A stretch of DNA of 64,000 bases from Ancylothrix sp. D3o (GTDB lineage: Bacteria; Cyanobacteriota; Cyanobacteriia; Cyanobacteriales; Oscillatoriaceae). Below, piece by piece: positions 49,512 through 58,566 of the stretch; the first letter of the stretch is position 1; each line of letters opens with the position of its first letter. The DNA is taken from the NCBI RefSeq assembly GCF_025370775.1, contig NZ_JAMXEX010000001.1, forward strand, positions 620,001 to 684,000, given 5' to 3'. Below the pieces are notes generated by a model. That model did no database searches. It saw only the letters and a program-made list of their open reading frames with translations, and was not told the DNA's origin. Made by a program: the position numbers and the translations under genes.

Positions 49512-51704
49512 CTACGGAGAATTCACCGGCACCGTAGCATTCACCAAAGTTAAAAGCGGGCCGGTTTGATCCTGACCATTCACCGCCAAATCACTATGAC
49601 AAAGATAAACTCTTTCCCTGGCACGACACAACAAATCTAACAAAATACGCCGCAAACGAGCCTCATCTTCCCGCGATTGATCCTCACTCATCCAACTTCG
49701 ACCATTCCAACTTTTTTGAAACAAACCATAGCCAAAACGCGCCGCCTCCCCACTACTTTGCCACAAAGGCGAACCCGCATCTAACCAAAATTGCCAACGA
49801 TGAAAACGCCGGTTAAAACGATATTGAAAAATCGTCCCCAACGTCACAGCACCCCCTGGCGGCCAAAATTCCAAACCCCGATAAGGATTGGCACTAATTG
49901 AACTGCGACGAAGCAACAAAATAAACTCACCCACCGTTACTTCTTCCGCCACATATTCCTGCGGTTGAATTTGTCGCAGCCGTTCATCAACCTGCCAATA
50001 ATGTTGAGCAATTTCTATTAATTCTCGCAGCGCCGTTACCTGCTCAATTTGTAAAATTTTACCCTTCCATAAAAACTCTTGTATTGCCCGATCCAACACG
50101 GAAACAAAACTAGGAATTAAGCGCTGTTGCAATTGATTTCTTTGCTTATCTATCCATCTCAAAATTTCCTCATAAGCAGTTTTTGCCCGATATCCCAATC
50201 TATCCCAACGCGGAAACTCCGTCACCGGCAACAAACGCGGAAATTCTGGGTCAGGATGGAAACAATGATCCACCAACAAACCCGCCCGCACCGGATCAAT
50301 TGCCATCACTAAATTAGCCTCAAACGGCATACTTTCTGAAGTTTCTTCTGGTAAAATATCCAGCGTCTTATCCACAGATTGCCGGCTCAAAATCACCAAC
50401 ATTTCAGCAACCGCATCGCGTTCTACCAACCGGCCCAACCCCGGATAAACCAACCCCAAAAGTGTCAATAACCCCCGAATCATAGGCGAACTCGCCAGCG
50501 GTCTTTGTTCATTCAAAGGCTCAACAGGAATGCCATTTTTTGATAAAATTTCCATCAAACTATAACGGGCAATAGCATCCAAACCAGGCGTAATTACAGC
50601 AATATCTTTTGCTTCCACTTCTTTTGATTTAATCGCTTTAATAATTACATCTGCCGTTTTTCTCAACAATTGAGAACGCGCCACCTCTTGAATTGATTGC
50701 AGCGCCGGATCGGCAATTAAACCCGATGGATAATTATAAACATTTAACACCCTTTCTATAATCGTTTCCCCCAACAAAAAACCCACATTATCAACAGGAG
50801 GATTTAACCTTTCCACGACACACCGGCCCGCCAAACCCGCCATATAATCCGGGTCAGCATCCAACCCCAAACGCACCGCACCATCACGGTTAAAAGTAAA
50901 CAATCCTGGCGCACCTTTATCCAGCAAAAATTCAAATAAATTGCGAGTAATTGCCGGGTATTCATCCACATCATCCGCCAAAACGGCCTCATACCGGCGC
51001 GTTAAATGTTGTTGATAAATTGCATCCGTTAATAAATAACGCCAATAAAGCTCACAAATAATCCCATACGTTAACAAACCCCGCTCTAAACACCACCCGC
51101 GCCAACGTAAAAGCGACTCACCCATACACTCAAAACAAGCAGGGTTCGGCGAAGTAAATCCACTTTGCTCACTAATACCTTGAGCTAAAATAATAGCGAT
51201 TTCTTCAATAGGCGTACCACTGGCAGAAGCAAGCTGCATTAAGTCTAACAAGCGACGTACTAAACGCGATTCATTGAGATTTTCTTGACGCAACAAGCCG
51301 CTATCTAACTCGCTCCGCCAAAGCTTTGTTGCTAATTCTTGTTCTGTTTCTGGACGCAACCGCATGGGAAACTGTGCCCGCAAATTTAGCTTGCTGATTA
51401 ATAACGGCCAAAATAAAATAACTTCATCACGAAAAAATCGCAGCGGAGTTGTTGTTTGGGATGGATATTTTCCGCCACTTTGGGAAGCAATTTTATCCGC
51501 TAATTCCACCCAACCATTCGCCGCAAAAACTAAAATTCCTGGTGTTTTTGGCAAGGGGGAAAGTTTGACTTTTTTGCCTTCTTGGGATAAGCGGGCGGCC
51601 TCATAGGCAGTTTTTCCTTGCATCCAAACGCAAAACTGCTCAACAAGCCGGCTGGTTTTGCCGCTTTGAGTAGGGCCGGTAATCCAAATAGAATCAGTCC
51701 GCAC
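49512..51704 (-). CDS. UvrD/AddB-like ATPase (cyanobacterial recombinase family protein)
   Basis: The product has 730 residues. The ATP-binding P-loop is at the very start (GPTQSGKTSRLVEQF, Walker A 10-17) and a Walker B-like ADDVDEYP lies near residue 243. A segment near residue 370 (IAVITPGLDAIARYSLMEIL) resembles the UvrD-type C-terminal motif, while the QxxxY-type Q motif and clear motifs V/VI are missing. The C-terminal third (TLGTIFQYRFNRRFHRWQFW, SEDQSREDEARLRRILLDLL) matches cyanobacterial proteins annotated as recombinase family. It looks like an AddB-like inactivated helicase subunit. No AddA partner is in the window. Confidence 0.8.
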   Translation of the reverse strand: MRTDSIWITGPTQSGKTSRLVEQFCVWMQGKTAYEAARLSQEGKKVKLSPLPKTPGILVFAANGWVELADKIASQSGGKYPSQTTTPLRFFRDEVILFWPLLISKLNLRAQFPMRLRPETEQELATKLWRSELDSGLLRQENLNESRLVRRLLDLMQLASASGTPIEEIAIILAQGISEQSGFTSPNPACFECMGESLLRWRGWCLERGLLTYGIICELYWRYLLTDAIYQQHLTRRYEAVLADDVDEYPAITRNLFEFLLDKGAPGLFTFNRDGAVRLGLDADPDYMAGLAGRCVVERLNPPVDNVGFLLGETIIERVLNVYNYPSGLIADPALQSIQEVARSQLLRKTADVIIKAIKSKEVEAKDIAVITPGLDAIARYSLMEILSKNGIPVEPLNEQRPLASSPMIRGLLTLLGLVYPGLGRLVERDAVAEMLVILSRQSVDKTLDILPEETSESMPFEANLVMAIDPVRAGLLVDHCFHPDPEFPRLLPVTEFPRWDRLGYRAKTAYEEILRWIDKQRNQLQQRLIPSFVSVLDRAIQEFLWKGKILQIEQVTALRELIEIAQHYWQVDERLRQIQPQEYVAEEVTVGEFILLLRRSSISANPYRGLEFWPPGGAVTLGTIFQYRFNRRFHRWQFWLDAGSPLWQSSGEAARFGYGLFQKSWNGRSWMSEDQSREDEARLRRILLDLLCRARERVYLCHSDLAVNGQDQTGPLLTLVNATVPVNSP

Positions 51705-52010
51705 GGTAGTTTTTGTGAAAAAGTGAAGGATTTAAACAAGAAAGCGCTCAAAAACACGCTAATTCTTATGGTACTCACAACAAGCGCCGATTTGCTGACA
51801 TTCCCAGTGAGTTTAGCGCCTTTGTGATTTGGGTGTTATTGCGGACACATTGCCGGCGAAAAAAAGCCTATAATAGCCATCTACCTAAAAATATAAGCTG
51901 TTGAGTGGTCGTTCTGTCCTAAACTCGCACTCCCAAAAGAGCGATTACACATCAAAAGCTTGCCATGTTTGCTGTATTTCCAATTACAAAATTTCAGACA
52001 AAGTGCCGGA

Positions 52011-53390
52011 ATGACAACACCTAATTTGCGAAATATCAAAAACTACTTCCGCGCCGCCGGACAGTGGATTTCTGAGACGCCTGAAAGAAGTCTTGATGAA
52101 GCTTACGAGGCAGCTTTGGCAATTAAAGCTATAGAAAATGAACATTTTAACGGCAACAAAATTTCGCCGGAGTTTGGCAATTACACCGAAAGTGTAATGG
52201 CTTATTTTCAGGGAGAACTGAATAAATATTTGAATCAAGCGCGGCTAAAATTATCGGCTTTTAATATGAGCCGATCACTGTTAGGCATACCTTCTATAGC
52301 CGCCTCAAAAACCCCAAATAACGGAAACGTCCCTAATGGGTATCATGTAGACCGGCAAGATAAAGCAGCGATTATTTTAGAAAAACTCAATTTTATTGAT
52401 GAAGTATTGGCGAAATATGTGGAACCGGCACCTCTGACAACCACCCCACCTCCCGCCGTCGCCGCACCCCTAACAACCATCTCCAGCAATGGTTTTACTA
52501 CCACTGTACCAGCCACAAATTTAAACAGTCCCAGAACCCAAGCTTACGGCTCAACTCGTGATATTAACCCCCAAAAAAGAATCGAAAGCATATCCGATAA
52601 AACCAGCTTTCTCCCCCGCTCAATTTTGCGAACCATAGACCGACTCAAGCGAGAATTAGACCCCAAAGCGGAAGAAGAAGTCGTGAAAAACTTCCGCAGT
52701 TCCAAGATAAAAACTGTCATTTCAATGAAGTTTATCTTGTTGGTGATTTTAATTCCGCTCCTTACCCACCAAATTACAAAAACCTTCTTTGTAGGGCCAA
52801 TTATTGACCATTTGCGGGAAGGCAAGCAAGTAGAAATTTTCTTGAATAAAGATATGGAGGAAGAAGCTTTTGCCGAAATTAAGCGCTTTGAAGAAAAGCT
52901 AGACTTTCAAGTTCTTCTAGGTACACTTCCGCAACTTTCCCCCGAACAAAAAGAAGAAAGACTTAAAGAAAAAGTTGATGAAATTGCCGAACAATTTCGT
53001 TACGAAAGCGCCAGTGCCATTAAAAATGTTTTCTCCGATCTGCTGGCCGGTGTAGCCGTGATTATATTGTTTTTAAACAGCCGGCGCGAAATCGAAATAC
53101 TCAAATCTTTTATCGATGATATTGTTTATGGACTCAGCGACAGCGCCAAAGCATTTATCATCATTTTATTTACCGATGTTTTTGTTGGCTTCCACTCTCC
53201 GCACGGTTGGGAAGTCATTTTAGAAGGCGTTTCTCGTCATCTAGGATTGCCCGAAAACCGGCAATTCATCTTCTTATTTATTGCTACCTTCCCCGTGATT
53301 TTGGATACCGTCTTTAAGTATTGGATTTTCCGTTACTTAAACCGTATTTCCCCCTCTGCTGTCGCAACTTATCGCAATATGAACGAGTAA
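52011..53390 (+). CDS. pxcA: Proton extrusion protein (PxcA/CotA/CemA family)
   Basis: ATG at 52011 gives 459 residues (MTTPNLRNIKNYFRAAGQWI); an open extension upstream to 51960 is not conserved. PxcA is an inner-envelope membrane protein needed for light-driven proton release and pH balance. The long hydrophilic N-terminal half has a Pro/Thr-rich linker (about 150-200); the C-terminal half has four hydrophobic segments, including MKFILLVILIPLLTHQITKT, DLLAGVAVIILFLNSRR, SAKAFIIILFTDVFVGFHSP and FIATFPVILDTVFKYWIFRY. The GFHSPHGWE motif is a CemA signature. The end (LNRISPSAVATYRNMNE) is characteristic. Confidence 0.95.
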   Translation: MTTPNLRNIKNYFRAAGQWISETPERSLDEAYEAALAIKAIENEHFNGNKISPEFGNYTESVMAYFQGELNKYLNQARLKLSAFNMSRSLLGIPSIAASKTPNNGNVPNGYHVDRQDKAAIILEKLNFIDEVLAKYVEPAPLTTTPPPAVAAPLTTISSNGFTTTVPATNLNSPRTQAYGSTRDINPQKRIESISDKTSFLPRSILRTIDRLKRELDPKAEEEVVKNFRSSKIKTVISMKFILLVILIPLLTHQITKTFFVGPIIDHLREGKQVEIFLNKDMEEEAFAEIKRFEEKLDFQVLLGTLPQLSPEQKEERLKEKVDEIAEQFRYESASAIKNVFSDLLAGVAVIILFLNSRREIEILKSFIDDIVYGLSDSAKAFIIILFTDVFVGFHSPHGWEVILEGVSRHLGLPENRQFIFLFIATFPVILDTVFKYWIFRYLNRISPSAVATYRNMNE

Positions 53391-53397
53391 ATTTTTT

Positions 53398-53423
53398 GGG
53401 GACACTGTTGCCGGTGTGTCCCC
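53398..53423. terminator. Hairpin between pxcA and the HEPN gene
   Basis: ggggacac (53398-53405) pairs perfectly with gtgtcccc (53416-53423), loop 10 bases, between the convergent stops at 53390 and 53432. Stable but without a U-run on either strand. Confidence 0.4.
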
Positions 53424-53431
53424 CCTAAATA

Positions 53432-53821
53432 TTAGGGAGGTGGTAACATTCCAATTAAATTTTCAGCCACTTGTAAAAATTCTTGAGCGTGCGTAATTAT
53501 CTCACTTGCTTGCTCCATTGTCACCGCATTTAACCCCCCATAATCTCCGGCAGTTCTTATCTGTTGTGCGCTAATCAAATATCTGTGAAACTCAACAGGA
53601 ACTCTGCCGGTGCGGGCAAATTCTCGACCAAAAGCTGAAATAACAGCCGCATGACTAGAAAATGACATTTCCTCCCCTGCCAAAAACGCCTCCGCAATAT
53701 AAAACATCGTGTAATAAGCGCGAGATGCTGCATAATCGGAAAAGTTACTATCCAGCAAAAATGTTGCCGCCATCAAGCTTTGACGTGCTTTTAATAGTAA
53801 TTGCAATTGCTCATCCGTCAT
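53432..53821 (-). CDS. HEPN-domain protein (partner of the MNT-type nucleotidyltransferase)
   Basis: The product has 129 residues, fully helical. HEPN features seen: LLKARQSLMAATFLLDSNFS, then SRAYYTMFYIAEAFLAG with the conserved YY-MF pattern, SFSSHAAVISAFGREFARTG and QQIRTAGDYGG. A typical RX4-6H ribonuclease motif is not clear, so nuclease activity is uncertain. It overlaps the upstream MNT gene by 4 bases (53818-53821), the classical coupled HEPN/MNT arrangement, in which the nucleotidyltransferase modifies and silences the HEPN protein. Confidence 0.85.
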   Translation of the reverse strand: MTDEQLQLLLKARQSLMAATFLLDSNFSDYAASRAYYTMFYIAEAFLAGEEMSFSSHAAVISAFGREFARTGRVPVEFHRYLISAQQIRTAGDYGGLNAVTMEQASEIITHAQEFLQVAENLIGMLPPP

Positions 53822-54138
53822 ATTGCTATTCCCTCTTTCCGAACATTTCTTAATAAAGGACTCAGCCGGTGGCTAAATTCGTTTTCATCCATAAAAACAC
53901 AACTAATCACCTCATCATTTTCTAATGATAATTCAGCACTAATATAACTGGTTATTTTAATTTCTTCCCCAATATTCACCGGCCCCTTCAGCACCACCAA
54001 AACATCAATATCAGAACCAAACTTCGCATCCCCCCGCGCCTGAGAACCATAGAGCACCATCTGCACCAAACGATCTCCATAAAGCCTCTCAAACCGAACT
54101 TTTAATTCTTCTAAAATAACTTTAATCTTATCGTTCAT
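53818..54138 (-). CDS. MNT-type nucleotidyltransferase-domain protein
   Basis: The product has 106 residues. The nucleotidyltransferase signature is intact: GSQARGD at 31-37 and the metal-binding SDID at 42-45 (Asp43, Asp45), followed by a strand VLVVL. This is the small MntA-like domain without additional fingers or palm parts. In HEPN/MNT pairs the enzyme adds AMP or another nucleotide to the HEPN protein. It precedes the HEPN gene and overlaps it by 4 bases. Together they form a toxin-antitoxin-like or phage-defence unit by analogy with hepT/mntA. Confidence 0.88.
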   Translation of the reverse strand: MNDKIKVILEELKVRFERLYGDRLVQMVLYGSQARGDAKFGSDIDVLVVLKGPVNIGEEIKITSYISAELSLENDEVISCVFMDENEFSHRLSPLLRNVRKEGIAI

Positions 54139-54242
54139 TACTAACCAACATACATCTAAATTTTCATCACCATTTTACCTCAAAAAAAATAGTTGCGCCC
54201 TCGCAAGAAAGCGCAACCAAGAACCTCTTCAACTAAATTCAA

Positions 54243-54671
54243 CTAAATCAAACCTTGCCCTCTGGGCCGGCGATCTCCATCCATCGTCAGCTTACCATCT
54301 TCGCCATCTTGGGTTAACGCAGCCACTTCTTCACGGCGTTGATCTTCTAACTCTTTATTTTCTGCCCGCAAATCGCCCGGTTCATTGATATACATTTCCG
54401 GCTCAATCGCATAATTATTCATCAAACCTTCTTGATCAACCGTATAACCTTTCGTCGTATCAATACTTTCTCTGCTAGTTTGATCGTCGGTTACAGCATC
54501 TTGATCATGTTCCTTTGAAGGAGTATGCTTAAACCGTTCTCCTTCGCGTTCTTCACGCGCTGCCACCTCAGCAGGAATGATCCCCCGGTCATAATGAGGC
54601 GTATCAGTCTGACTATCAATCAACGGATTTTTATTAGCTTCAGCTTTAGAAGTACCTGGTTTCTCAATCAT
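54243..54671 (-). CDS. Highly charged hydrophilic cyanobacterial protein, function unknown
   Basis: The product has 142 residues, rich in Glu, Asp, Lys and Gln, without hydrophobic core or cysteines, so probably disordered. Distinctive stretches are GIIPAEVAAREEREGERFKH, NYAIEPEMYINEPGDLRAEN and the end LTMDGDRRPRGQGLI. Such proteins recur in cyanobacteria and are often stress-associated, but no characterised family was recognised. The gene stands alone, about 100 bases from the HEPN/MNT pair, with a plausible aggaaaaaag ribosome-binding site. Confidence 0.65.
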   Translation of the reverse strand: MIEKPGTSKAEANKNPLIDSQTDTPHYDRGIIPAEVAAREEREGERFKHTPSKEHDQDAVTDDQTSRESIDTTKGYTVDQEGLMNNYAIEPEMYINEPGDLRAENKELEDQRREEVAALTQDGEDGKLTMDGDRRPRGQGLI

Positions 54672-55349
54672 CTTTTTTCCTCAACTTTTTTCAATCACAT
54701 CTTTAGCTTAAAGTTGAACTCCCCATAGCGCAAACTATCTTAGGGAAGATATTTTTACCTTCTTACCAACTCCCTAAAAACTTTACTAACATTCTCTATA
54801 ACCAGATATTGATCCTCATTTAAAACTATGTAACGTTGCAGTAAAAAACTTAAAAATTCGCAAAAGCAGTCTGATCCATTGCTACAAAAACCTTTCCCTC
54901 ACCGCCCCCCAAAACAAAAGCCGAAATCTCTTGAAAATTGCCCCCCTTCCTAAAAAAACTCCACAACTTTACATCCCCCATAAGAAATACCTTAACTACA
55001 AACACCCTCACCTAAAAGAAAGAAAAAAACCCCAGCACCCCCCACCACCAGCCAAACTTGATAGCCCACCTAAATAATTAAAAATTAAACATGACAACCC
55101 TAAAACATCAAAAACTCACCCAAAAAACCACCCTAAACACCCTATTTTTTAGCGCCTTTTCCCTCAGCACCGGCACCAAAATCGCAACCGATCAACCCGC
55201 CAACTACAGACAACCCCTGCCGGTAAAGCACCAAATCCCCCAGAATGGAAAGATGGGCGCGCGTCTTTGCTGGCAAAAAAAAATAGTTTGGATACCACAA
55301 AATTAGAGAAAGATTTATTTTGAAAAACTTCCCAGCATCACCCCCATAA
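54672..55349. other. Intergenic region, no gene recognised
   Basis: About 680 bases with strong strand asymmetry (C-rich and A-rich, few G on the plus strand). A 71-codon plus frame at 55091-55306 has a Thr/Gln/Lys composition unlike a folded protein and no ribosome-binding site, so it was not called. No hairpin with a U-run was seen. Confidence 0.4.
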
Positions 55350-55805
55350 TTAAAGATAAATTACCTGATCAGCTTTCAAACTACCCCCAATCATAGTTAC
55401 ACAACTTGTTTCCTTTTTTACCGATTCTAAAAACAATTTTAATCCCATAATCGAGTCAACTTCACCCGATTTAATTGCCATTCCAACCGCAGCGCTCACC
55501 TGAACCTTAATTTTATTAGGAATATGACGCTGAAGCGGATTATCCTTCGCTTGTTTAATACAACTTTCAATCGCCTCTCGCGCTTGAATAGAATTAAAAT
55601 ATCTCACCGCAATATTTCGAGGCATAGAAAGCGGTTTCTCATCGCACCCAATCACCCCCGAAACATGAACACCAAGCACAATCATGCGATCTGTTTTTGT
55701 CATGCTAGGCTTTTTATCTGTAAACATGGGTTGAAAAAGATTAAACATTTTGACACAAAAATAGCTCAAAAAACTTGGAACGGCGGTCAGATCCTTACTG
55801 CTCAT
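55350..55805 (-). CDS. Hypothetical protein, 151 residues
   Basis: No family is recognised. The C-terminal 110 residues look like a folded alpha/beta domain: TKTDRMIVLGVHVSGVIGCD, AVRYFNSIQAREAIESCIKQ, KIKVQVSAAVGMAIKSGEVD and SCVTMIGGSLKADQVIYL. The N-terminal 35 residues (MSSKDLTAVPSFLSYFCVKM) may be untranslated, since four further ATG codons lie at residues 20-41. It is divergent from the methionine-salvage operon across 229 bases, so the two may share regulation. Confidence 0.6.
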   Translation of the reverse strand: MSSKDLTAVPSFLSYFCVKMFNLFQPMFTDKKPSMTKTDRMIVLGVHVSGVIGCDEKPLSMPRNIAVRYFNSIQAREAIESCIKQAKDNPLQRHIPNKIKVQVSAAVGMAIKSGEVDSIMGLKLFLESVKKETSCVTMIGGSLKADQVIYL

Positions 55806-55894
55806 TGACTTACACCTTTTAACGCAACACCAATTTTTAGCAGATCCCCCAATAGATTCTAGGAGTTAATTTTTCTCAATCTAGCGAGCCGATG

Positions 55895-55931
55895 TGACAA
55901 CAAGCTGTCATAGAGTTGTAGAGCTTGTGTC
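55895..55931. promoter_or_regulatory. Palindrome/hairpin upstream of the mtn operon
   Basis: TGACA-acaagc-TGTCA (55895-55910) is a perfect 5-base operator-like inverted repeat. The same segment (55896-55906) can also pair with agcttgtgtc (55922-55931), with one bulged base, to form a longer RNA hairpin. It lies about 105-140 bases before the mtnD start and within the divergent intergenic region. It does not match a SAM riboswitch by eye. Confidence 0.4.
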
Positions 55932-56034
55932 AGCCACCCCCAAAACACCCACAACAAAATCAGCCAACATTTGATAAACTACATTCATTGGTTCAATTCC
56001 CAACGCATCCTAACAACACAACAAAACGGCTTCT

Positions 56035-56589
56035 ATGGCAATTCTTCAACTTGAAAACGGCACAATCCAGACAGAAATTGAAAAAATTTCCGCCGAATTA
56101 GCCCCCTTAAACATCCGCTTAAATAGCTGGCCGGTGAGCAACACCCCAGAAAGCCAAAACCTCCTCGCACAGCCCGCCCTAAACGAAGAAGAAAAAGAGC
56201 AACTTTTGCAAACCCTAGACCATTACTTTCAACAACTCAAAAACACAGAAAACTATCAATCCCGCGATTTAATTGTCATCCATCCAGACACGCCCAACCT
56301 CGACACAATGCTCTCAAAATTTGACAAATGCCACACCCACGCCGATGACGAAGTACGCTATATAATCGACGGCGAAGGAGTCTTTGGTTTTGTCCGCCCC
56401 GATGGTTCTCAAGTAGAATTAACAGTCCAAGCAGAAGAATACATAAACGTCCCCGCCGGCACCGAACATTGGTTTTATCTAACATCAACCAAACGAATAA
56501 AAGCTGTGCGATATTTTATAGGCACAGAAGGATGGACACCCGAATACACCGGCACCCCCATTAATATCCGCAGATTAGCCACCGTTTAA
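56035..56589 (+). CDS. mtnD: Acireductone dioxygenase
   Basis: The product has 184 residues. It oxidises acireductone to 4-methylthio-2-oxobutanoate and formate (Fe form) in methionine salvage. The cupin metal ligands are complete: His100, His102 and Glu106 (KCHTHADDE) and His145 (GTEHWFYLT). DEVRYIIDGEGVFGFVRPDG and NVPAGTEHWF are family signatures. It is the first gene of a same-strand set with mtnW, mtnX and mtnB; the gap to mtnW is 73 bases with a hairpin. Length is normal. Confidence 0.96.
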   Translation: MAILQLENGTIQTEIEKISAELAPLNIRLNSWPVSNTPESQNLLAQPALNEEEKEQLLQTLDHYFQQLKNTENYQSRDLIVIHPDTPNLDTMLSKFDKCHTHADDEVRYIIDGEGVFGFVRPDGSQVELTVQAEEYINVPAGTEHWFYLTSTKRIKAVRYFIGTEGWTPEYTGTPINIRRLATV

Positions 56590-56602
56590 CTAACATCAAA
56601 AA

Positions 56603-56632
56603 CCCGGTTTTTTAAATTTTTAATAAACCGGG
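56603..56632 (+). terminator. Hairpin between mtnD and mtnW
   Basis: cccggttt (56603-56610) pairs perfectly with aaaccggg (56625-56632), loop 14 bases. There is no U-run, so it may be a processing or partial-termination site inside the operon. Confidence 0.35.
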
Positions 56633-56662
56633 CTTCTCAATGTCCCCTCCTTAATTTCTCAA

Positions 56663-57823
56663 ATGTTCCTAGAAGTAGACTATCAATTTACCCCAGAAAT
56701 AGACCCAAACCGGCAAGCAAAAATCATCGCCATTGGTCAAACCGCCGGCACCTGGGATACCAGTTTTTCCCACCGCGAAACCACCTTAAAATCCCACCTT
56801 GCCGAAGTCGGAAATATCCGCACAGAAGCCACAGGCCACCACATCGCCACCATCCATTTTCCCCTCGCAAATATAGAAAACGACATCCCAAGTTTATTAA
56901 CCATGATCTTTGGGAAATACTCAATGGCAGGGCCGGCAAAAGTTATTGCAGTAAGACTCCCAGAAAACTATGGCAAAAAACCCAAACTTGGCATCACCGG
57001 CATCCGCCAACATCTAAAAATTTATGATCGTCCCCTGATCATGGCAATCTTTAAACCCGCCTTGGGACTAACCGCCGAAGATCACGCCGCCATATTAAAA
57101 GAAGTCGCCTTTGCCGGTTTAGATATCATCAAAGACGACGAAATAATGGGCGACATAGAAACTGCCCCAACCCTGCAAAGATTAAAAGCCTGCCGGCAAA
57201 TTTTAGACCAACTAAAACAACAAACCGGACGCACAGTTTTATACGCCACAAACGTCACCGGCCCAAACCCCTTAGACATGGCAAAACGCCTCGTTCAAGA
57301 AGGAGCAAATGCCCTACTTTTCAATGCCTTAACCTATGGCTTTTCTGCCCTCGAACAACTCACCAGCGACCCCGAAATAAACGTCCCCATTTTTGCCCAT
57401 CCAGCCCTTGCCGGTGCCCTTTGCGCCGCCCCCGATCATGGCTTTGCTTACTCAGTCATATTAGGCACATTCATGGCTCATAGCGGCACCGACGCCGTAC
57501 TCTATCCTGCCCATTATGGCAACCTACCTTTTCAAGCAACAGAAGAACAAAAAATCCGCGATTTCCTACGCCAAAAAAACGTCTTTCCCGTCCCCTCCGC
57601 CGGCATCCATCCAGGTATAGTACCCAAAGTTTTAGCAGACTATGGAAACGACGTCATATTAAACGCCGGCACCGGCATCATGGATCACCCAGACAACCCC
57701 GCCAGCGGCGTTCAAGCCTTCTTTGAAGCCCTCGAAAAAACCACACCAAACCAACCATTCGACCTCGAAACCTTACCCGCCGGCCCCCTGCGTCGCGCCG
57801 TCGAAAAATGGGGAAACCAATAA
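56663..57823 (+). CDS. mtnW: RuBisCO-like 2,3-diketo-5-methylthiopentyl-1-phosphate enolase
   Basis: The product has 386 residues. This RuBisCO-like protein enolises DK-MTP-1-P in methionine salvage and does not fix CO2. The RuBisCO-fold metal site is intact: Lys157-Asp158-Asp159-Glu160 (DIIKDDE), in which Lys157 would be carbamylated, and Lys131 in FKPALGL. GKKPKLGITGIR, ANALLFNALTYGF and GNDVILNAGTGIMDHPDN are further family blocks. The large-subunit N-terminal residues needed for CO2 fixation are absent, as expected. It is followed after 26 bases by mtnX. Confidence 0.94.
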   Translation: MFLEVDYQFTPEIDPNRQAKIIAIGQTAGTWDTSFSHRETTLKSHLAEVGNIRTEATGHHIATIHFPLANIENDIPSLLTMIFGKYSMAGPAKVIAVRLPENYGKKPKLGITGIRQHLKIYDRPLIMAIFKPALGLTAEDHAAILKEVAFAGLDIIKDDEIMGDIETAPTLQRLKACRQILDQLKQQTGRTVLYATNVTGPNPLDMAKRLVQEGANALLFNALTYGFSALEQLTSDPEINVPIFAHPALAGALCAAPDHGFAYSVILGTFMAHSGTDAVLYPAHYGNLPFQATEEQKIRDFLRQKNVFPVPSAGIHPGIVPKVLADYGNDVILNAGTGIMDHPDNPASGVQAFFEALEKTTPNQPFDLETLPAGPLRRAVEKWGNQ

Positions 57824-57849
57824 TTATCAAATTTCCACAAAATAAACCC

Positions 57850-58485
57850 ATGAAAAACCCAAATAAAATCATATTCTGTGATTTTGACGGCACAATAACT
57901 GCCGAAGAAACCTTCGTAGCAATGTTAAAACATTTCACCCCCGAACTCTCAGCCAAACTCATGCCAGAAATGTATGAACTCCGCCTCACCTTACGCCAAG
58001 GAGTCAGACAACTACTGGAATCAATCCCCTCAAAAAAATACCCCGAAATCTTAGAATATAGCAGCACAAAAAAAATCCGAACCGGCTTTATAGAACTGCT
58101 CGATTATCTTGACAGCCAAAACATCCCCTTCATCGTCGTATCTGGAGGCTTGCGAGGCATGGTAGAAACCGTTCTTGGGCCCCTCAAAAATCGCGTCCAA
58201 GCCATCTACGCCGTTGATGTTGATACTAGCAGCGAATACCTGCAAGTCAAATCGCCCTTTGAAGCCGGCAACGAATTAGTTTCAAAAGTCTCAGTCATGG
58301 AAAAACACCCCACAGAACAAACCATCGCCATCGGAGATTCCGTCACCGACTTAAACATGGCAATGGAAGCATCATTAGTATTTGCCCGCGACCGGCTCAT
58401 TCACTATTTAAACGACCGCGAAAAACCCTACATTCCCTGGGATAACTTTCTTGATATTCGCAATTACCTCAACAACAACCCTTAA
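57850..58485 (+). CDS. mtnX: 2-hydroxy-3-keto-5-methylthiopentenyl-1-phosphate phosphatase
   Basis: ATG at 57850 gives 211 residues (MKNPNKIIFCDFDGTITAEE); the open frame upstream overlaps mtnW and is not used. This HAD phosphatase makes acireductone for MtnD. Motif I is DFDGT (Asp11, Asp13), motif II is VVSGG and motif III/IV is IAIGDSVTDLNMA. Length and motifs match MtnX rather than phosphoserine phosphatase. It works directly after MtnW and before MtnD in the pathway. Confidence 0.93.
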   Translation: MKNPNKIIFCDFDGTITAEETFVAMLKHFTPELSAKLMPEMYELRLTLRQGVRQLLESIPSKKYPEILEYSSTKKIRTGFIELLDYLDSQNIPFIVVSGGLRGMVETVLGPLKNRVQAIYAVDVDTSSEYLQVKSPFEAGNELVSKVSVMEKHPTEQTIAIGDSVTDLNMAMEASLVFARDRLIHYLNDREKPYIPWDNFLDIRNYLNNNP

Positions 58486-58566
58486 TTTTGTTGAGACTAA
58501 TTTAGCCTGACTATCCCAAACAAATCTCCCAAACAAAATAAATTCATCCACACTATTTCAAACCTA

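Noticed and set aside
55091-55306. 71-codon plus-strand frame
   Set aside because: Composition (Thr/Gln/Lys/Asn-rich) follows base skew and no start signal is present.
55806-56034. SAM riboswitch upstream of the mtn operon
   Set aside because: A palindrome and hairpin exist, but no SAM-I or SAM-II/IV conserved core could be matched by eye.
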